A stretch of 64,000 nt of DNA from CAVTPD01 sp963736575 (lineage in GTDB: Bacteria; Bacteroidota; Bacteroidia; Cytophagales; JAAEPT01): positions 62,001-126,000 of the forward strand of contig CAVTPD010000002.1 of NCBI GenBank assembly GCA_963736575.1, given 5' to 3'. Positions 59,876 to 64,000 of this stretch are shown here, in pieces; the stretch's first letter is position 1; each line of letters starts with the position of its first letter. The notes under the pieces were generated by a model, which was given only the letters and a program-made list of their open reading frames with translations, did no database searches and had not been told where the DNA came from. The position numbers and the translations under genes are program-made.

Positions 59876-60916
59876 CTAAACCGCAACCTTACTTTTTACA
59901 GGACTCTTCTTGCCATATTTCGCCAAAAACTTCTTTTTATCGTTTTTAAAATGAGAAACAGCCCCCAGTTTATACATGGTATAAATATACACCCAAGCTA
60001 AATCTAGCTGATAAGGTAGAAAACCAGCCCTAGCACTATTAGGGTATAAATGGTGGTTATTGTGCCATTCACCAGAGAAATAACCCGGCCTAGTTTGGTT
60101 AATGGATGAATTAGATCTGTCGTAATCTATACCGTCTTGGTGTTTTATTTTACCGCTACCATGGCCTGTATAATTAAATGCGCGTACTATAATAAACCAA
60201 AACATGGCTGCACTAAACATACATGCCACTAATGCAAAACCGCCAATAAGAAAAAATATACTGAACCAGAATCCCCAATTGGCCAAAAGTAAAAGCACGG
60301 TATACCACGGAGAAGATACAGAACCCCACTTTTTATATTGTTTATAGCTGTTTAATCTTATGCCAGTATGTTTCATGTACTGGGAAGCCTTAGTGTAGTC
60401 GGTTTCTGTTAAATCTTTTGCAACACTTTGGTGGTTAACATCGGCCAACATACAATACAGAAAACCACCTTTAGAATTGTAGGGATCACCCGGAAGATCA
60501 GATTTTACATGGTGTACATGGTGAGAAATAACATAGGTTTCTTCCGGCACGGTTCTAATAACCAAATTTTGGGTAATAAAACGCCAAACCGGATGACTGA
60601 ATTTATAGGCTTTATGGGTAGAAAATCGGTGTAACCATATGGTTCCGTGGGTACTCATAATTACCATTCCGTAAACAAAAGTGATAGCTGCATGGTACCA
60701 AGAAGCATAAAAGGCAAATAAAGCTACAGAAAACGGAACAAGTGCTATCACAACGGCCCAACTAATAAAAGGCAGCCAGTTTTTTCTAGAATTTAAAATG
60801 TTAATTCTTGAAAATGCTTCGCTAAATAAAGCTTTAGCAGAAGGAACTACTAATTCTCCTTTTTTATTTGCCCATCCGTAAGATGGTACTTGTAATAGGC
60901 TATCAATAAATGTCAT
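59876..60916 (-). CDS. Acyl-CoA / fatty-acid desaturase
   Basis: A 346-residue membrane di-iron enzyme that inserts a double bond in acyl chains. The three histidine boxes are present: HRFSTH, HHVHH and HNNHH (in EWHNNHHLYPNSARAGF). Several membrane helices lie between them. I use ATG 60916 (MTFIDSLLQVPSYGW); an ATG seven codons upstream is possible. It is the intact parent of the 3' duplicate at 58105-58344. Confidence 0.92.
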   Translation of the reverse strand: MTFIDSLLQVPSYGWANKKGELVVPSAKALFSEAFSRINILNSRKNWLPFISWAVVIALVPFSVALFAFYASWYHAAITFVYGMVIMSTHGTIWLHRFSTHKAYKFSHPVWRFITQNLVIRTVPEETYVISHHVHHVKSDLPGDPYNSKGGFLYCMLADVNHQSVAKDLTETDYTKASQYMKHTGIRLNSYKQYKKWGSVSSPWYTVLLLLANWGFWFSIFFLIGGFALVACMFSAAMFWFIIVRAFNYTGHGSGKIKHQDGIDYDRSNSSINQTRPGYFSGEWHNNHHLYPNSARAGFLPYQLDLAWVYIYTMYKLGAVSHFKNDKKKFLAKYGKKSPVKSKVAV

Positions 60917-61237
60917 GCATGATTTGGTTAAATACAAAGAGGATTGAGGTGTATATACAGCAACTACGTTTTTTGCTAAAAGTTATAGAGCAGCAGAGTG
61001 TTTAAATAAATTCATTCAACCAAAGGAGCAGTTTACTTAAGGATTTAATAATCACATATTAATCATGTGATTTTTTAGAACCGCATTCAGAAGGGTAGTG
61101 TATGGCTTTCCGCTACACACTGTATTAGTATACAATAGTTAAAACTGGTTAGATTACCTATTTATAACGCATATAAATTTAAAAATTGCCTTGGGATTTA
61201 AACCAGTATTTTCAAAAAATCTATATAATCTAAAAAA
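60917..61237. other. Intergenic region between desaturase and NlpC/P60 genes
   Basis: AT-rich, no gene seen. AATCACAT and ATGTGATT (61049-61074) form an 8-bp hairpin with T on the plus-strand side. AGTGTA.../TACACACT (about 61098-61122) is a second, weaker one. Either could end the NlpC/P60 transcript. Confidence 0.4.
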
Positions 61238-61774
61238 CTACAACAACCTTATCGCTTTTACAAACCTACGGGTATATCCTTTATTGGTTAAGCTGGTAAT
61301 GACCACACTCATGGCTTTACCAGAAGTAGCATGGATAAATTCACTTTCTTTTCCATTAGCTTTAACCACAATTCCCAAGTGGCCAATGGCATTTCGGGTG
61401 GGGCTCAAAAAAACCAGAATATCTCCTTTTTTAACTTCTTCTATTGGGACCTCCTCTCCAAATGTTTTGTACTGAGAGGAAGTCCTTGGGACTTCGATAT
61501 CAAAATGTCTAAAAACATAATACACAAACCCAGAGCAGTCGAAACCGTCTTTACTGCATGAACCATAAACGTATGGAGTCCCCAAAAACTCCTGCGCATA
61601 AGTAACAAGGCTATCGCTTAATAAAAGATTCCCTTGTTGAGAAATTATAAGCGCGTTTTTATTGTTTTTCTTTCCATTTAGCACTTTTCCTCTTGGGACC
61701 ATGGCAGAAACCGTTACTAAAAGCAACAAAACGGCAATAAGGGTATATAGTTTATGTTTGATAGTCTCCTTCAT
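61238..61774 (-). CDS. NlpC/P60 (C40) peptidase, exported
   Basis: A 178-residue cell-wall peptidase: signal or anchor (LYTLIAVLLLLVTVSAM), then the catalytic domain with FDCSGFVYYVF (nucleophile cysteine), GHLGIVV (histidine) and FIHATSGKAM (third residue). It should cut peptide stems of peptidoglycan in the periplasm. It has no extra binding domains and no coupled neighbours. Confidence 0.92.
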   Translation of the reverse strand: MKETIKHKLYTLIAVLLLLVTVSAMVPRGKVLNGKKNNKNALIISQQGNLLLSDSLVTYAQEFLGTPYVYGSCSKDGFDCSGFVYYVFRHFDIEVPRTSSQYKTFGEEVPIEEVKKGDILVFLSPTRNAIGHLGIVVKANGKESEFIHATSGKAMSVVITSLTNKGYTRRFVKAIRLL

Positions 61775-62310
61775 GGTAGTATACTACTAATTATATATTA
61801 ATATAAAAACCAACAGTTATTAAAGGGGTTATTCAACATACGTCCGGGGTTTAAATATTTAACAATTCTAAATAATCGCTTTAGATATTAAGTAATTAAG
61901 CTCATAAGAGTTACTTTCTAAACATCATAATAACAAAATTTTAATCCCCATAGCCGTTTAAATCTGTTAAATGTCACTTATTTGAGGACAGCTTTTTTAA
62001 GCTAAAGATTAGTGAGCAACAATTTATAGAACATGGCTATTTTTTTATGCTGAAAAATAATCTAGCGCTATAGTAAACGGTCAAACAACCCACATTTATA
62101 GATTTTCATCATCAAGTTATTATGCACTACATCTGAAATAGCTCCAATAGCATATAATGAAATAAGGAAAAGGCCAACAATTTGTATATTGCGCCATAAT
62201 TACACAAGAGAACTTGGCAAGTACTGCCCTCAAACTGTATTGCTAAGTGGAAAAAAACCTACTCTTCAATTTTAAAACCAATATATCTAGCGTGATTATC
62301 CCAAAAACGC
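61775..62310. other. Intergenic region without recognisable gene
   Basis: About 535 bases of AT-rich sequence with stops in all frames. I see no RNA gene, strong hairpin or promoter pair. It may contain the worn-down upstream part of the pseudogene that follows. Confidence 0.5.
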
Positions 62311-63010
62311 TAAACAATCCATTTGAAGTTCATATATCAGGAAATTGTTAAAATTGCGGCGAATGAATTTCAGGAATTTATAAGCGCAGAATCCCAAAAA
62401 TGGGGACATGATTTCGGCTTACAAAAAGGAAAAATGTTTGGGCTACTTATTGTTCAAAAATGCAGATAGTAGTTTTGGCTACTTAGGAACGGTTTCCGGG
62501 AAATTATCCGGTAATACAATATGTAAAAACTTCGTTCCTTCGGTGCTGGATGAATCTCTAGATGACTTTTTTCTCACTAAGGGAATGACTGAATTAACAG
62601 AAGTAAGCAACACCATTAAACGGTCCCAAAACCCAACGGAAATCGCAGAGCTTTCTGAATACCGAAAGAATAAATCTTTTGCCTTGCAACAACGTCTTTT
62701 CCAGAATTATCTGTTTTTAAATAGTTTGGGAATAGAACAAAACGTGTTGCAGATATTTGAACATTATTCTCAGCGAAACCCACCCTCTGCCGCCGGTGAA
62801 TGTGCCGCGCCTAAATTGCTTCAATATGCTTTTAAACATCACTTAAAACCAATTGCATTAGCCGAGTTTTGGTGGGGAAACACCCCTAAAAACAAAGACC
62901 GAAAACACAAAAATTTCTATCCGGCTTGCAAAGACAAATGCCAACCTATTTTAGAATTTATGTTGAACGACCGTAATTTATACCAAGAAGCCAGTATAGG
63001 CCTTAAATAA
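62311..63010 (+). pseudogene. Decayed RluA-family pseudouridine synthase, N-terminal part
   Basis: The uninterrupted frame from 62408 (200 codons) contains NPPSAAGECAAPKLLQYAF and PIALAEFWWGNTP, then FYPACKDKCQPILEFML. This is the N-terminal extension of a large RluA-type pseudouridine synthase subgroup. Just before it, another frame gives NNPFEVHIS and QKWGHDFGLQKGKMFGLL, the expected preceding part, so there are frame breaks at about 62340 and 62445. The catalytic RluA domain that should follow ACKDKC is absent; a stop comes at 63010. The gene is therefore dead for pseudouridylation. Confidence 0.75.
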
Positions 63011-63113
63011 TTTTAGATCAAACCTATTAAAAATTAAGAGAATCCATTTGAACAATACCAGCAGAGTTAATACTCTAAAATCTTAGTAACTTGTTACTCT
63101 TGTTGTAAGCTTT

Positions 63114-64000
63114 AATGAATTTAGTAAAACAGCTCCTTCCTTTATTTTTATTGGTAAGCCTTACGTATTCCACCTGGGCAAAGGAAGTGGTTCCGCAATT
63201 TTCGGCTTCGAAAGAATACCAATACATTAACGATGAGGATTTACCCGCTTTTATTGACAGAGAACGGGCCTTTAACAGCCAAACCATTTTAGACGTAACG
63301 GACTGGAATTACAATGCATCCAAATTCGAATACAGCACAGATTTAGACGCCAACATTTGGTTTCGGTTTCAATTAGATCGCCAAGAACACAAAAAAGGAC
63401 TGGTCTTACACCTTTACAACGGGCTTATCCCCTTATTTAAAGTCTACAAAAAAGAAAACAATCAGCTTGTTCTTATTGACAGTTTAGGCAGTCTTTTTCC
63501 CCACCAACAACGGGCCAATGCATATAGAGACGCCATAATAGAACTACCCTTTCAAAAAGGCGTTACCTATTATTATTTTATGGTGAACGCCAAGTATTAC
63601 AACGGTTTCGATATTGCCATCCGGAGTTATGAAAATTTATTTAATTATGCCATTAAGGAATATTATTTACTGGGTGCTTTTTACGGAATCTTAATGCTAG
63701 TCTTCCTTTACAATCTGTTTTATTATCTACAAATAAAAGACAAACTGTACCTTTTTTACCTGTTGTATATATTAGTAGCCATCATTGCCTCTGCCAGTAC
63801 CGACTTAACCGGCTATTGGAAACTCTGGCCCAATCACCCTACTTGGAATAAGTTTTTGGTAGACCAAAGCAAATGGCTTTTAAGTGCCAGTTTTGTGTTG
63901 TACGCCGTTTATTTTCTTCGGTTAAAAAGCTTAGGTAAAGTCTGGTTTAACGCCGTTGCCCTTACTTCTGGGATTTACATTCTGTATAATTTATTGGTCA
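63114..64000 (+). CDS. 7TM-DISM sensor protein, N-terminal part (runs off right edge)
   Basis: An open frame from ATG 63114 to the end of the window (295 codons). A signal peptide (LLPLFLLVSLTYSTWAK) is followed by an extracellular sensing domain of the 7TMR-DISMED2 type (DLDANIWFRFQLDRQEHKKG). Then come membrane helices of the 7TM-DISM module (YYLLGAFYGILMLVFLYNLF; LYLFYLLYILVAI). In Bacteroidota such proteins usually continue into a histidine kinase or a LytTR/LuxR-type output, which lies outside the window. Confidence 0.82.

Overview
The window is AT-rich bacterial DNA that reads as the chromosome of a marine, aerobic, probably pigmented member of the Flavobacteriia (Bacteroidota). The evidence is type IX secretion sorting tails on several exported proteins, a PorP/SprF protein beside a gliding-type adhesin, TAnnTTTG promoter -7 boxes, a zeaxanthin-type carotenoid operon, and many Bacteroidota-specific families. 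The genus cannot be fixed from this sequence alone. No rRNA, tRNA or CRISPR array was recognised.

Layout. 0-1 kb: the start of metE (minus strand) behind a cobalamin riboswitch. 1-3 kb: a pirin, nitroreductase and receiver-like operon. 3-8.4 kb: PorP/SprF and a large gliding-type adhesin broken by about eight one-base homopolymer indels. 8.6-17.5 kb: a PfpI-like protein, a secreted GH8 glucanase with four 285-bp tandem repeats, topoisomerase IB, a small membrane protein and a transglutaminase/DUF2126 protein, all on the minus strand. 17.7-20.9 kb: a glycosyltransferase, an outer-membrane DUF481 protein and an AI-2E-type permease. 21-22.8 kb: a di-haem peroxidase and a GyrI-like protein. 23.1-28.9 kb: the ectoine/hydroxyectoine operon ectR-ectABCD, then marC and a sodium/solute symporter. 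29-36.3 kb: lipoproteins, YitT, a DHFR-like reductase, a T9SS beta-helix protein, a Dph6-type ligase and a frameshifted NmrA-type gene. 36.4-39.2 kb: a thioredoxin-ApbE-DUF4266-DUF3570 locus. 39.3-43.6 kb: exported proteins, a FecR-domain lipoprotein and a solute-binding protein. 43.7-47.2 kb: crtI-crtB-crtZ-crtYcd. 47.4-51.3 kb: an ion channel, acetyltransferase, flavin reductase, Crp/Fnr regulator and YiaA.

51.3-56.5 kb is the most interesting part. It is a short array of integron-type gene cassettes with no integrase in the window. Two sites of about 198 nt are long imperfect palindromes, and a third, weaker site closes the array. Each cassette starts with GTT plus a short sequence whose reverse complement lies at the left edge of that same cassette's own 3' site (10, 10 and 7 bases). 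This is the R''/R' rule of attC sites. The cassettes carry an exported protein of unknown function, a TrlF-type PHP/ATPase that is probably an anti-phage protein, and a segment with a truncated ORF and an HU-like protein. Two related 84-bp sequences lie in the sites at the two ends.

56.5-64 kb: a T9SS beta-propeller-like protein; a rearranged stretch holding a duplicated 3' end of the desaturase gene, an IS1182-type transposase remnant and a second AI-2E permease; the intact desaturase; an NlpC/P60 peptidase; a decayed RluA-type gene; and the start of a 7TM-DISM sensor running off the right edge.

The recurrent one-base homopolymer indels (adhesin, NmrA-type gene, FecR-domain gene) look more like base-calling error or slippage than ordinary gene decay, and should be checked in reads before any gene is called dead.
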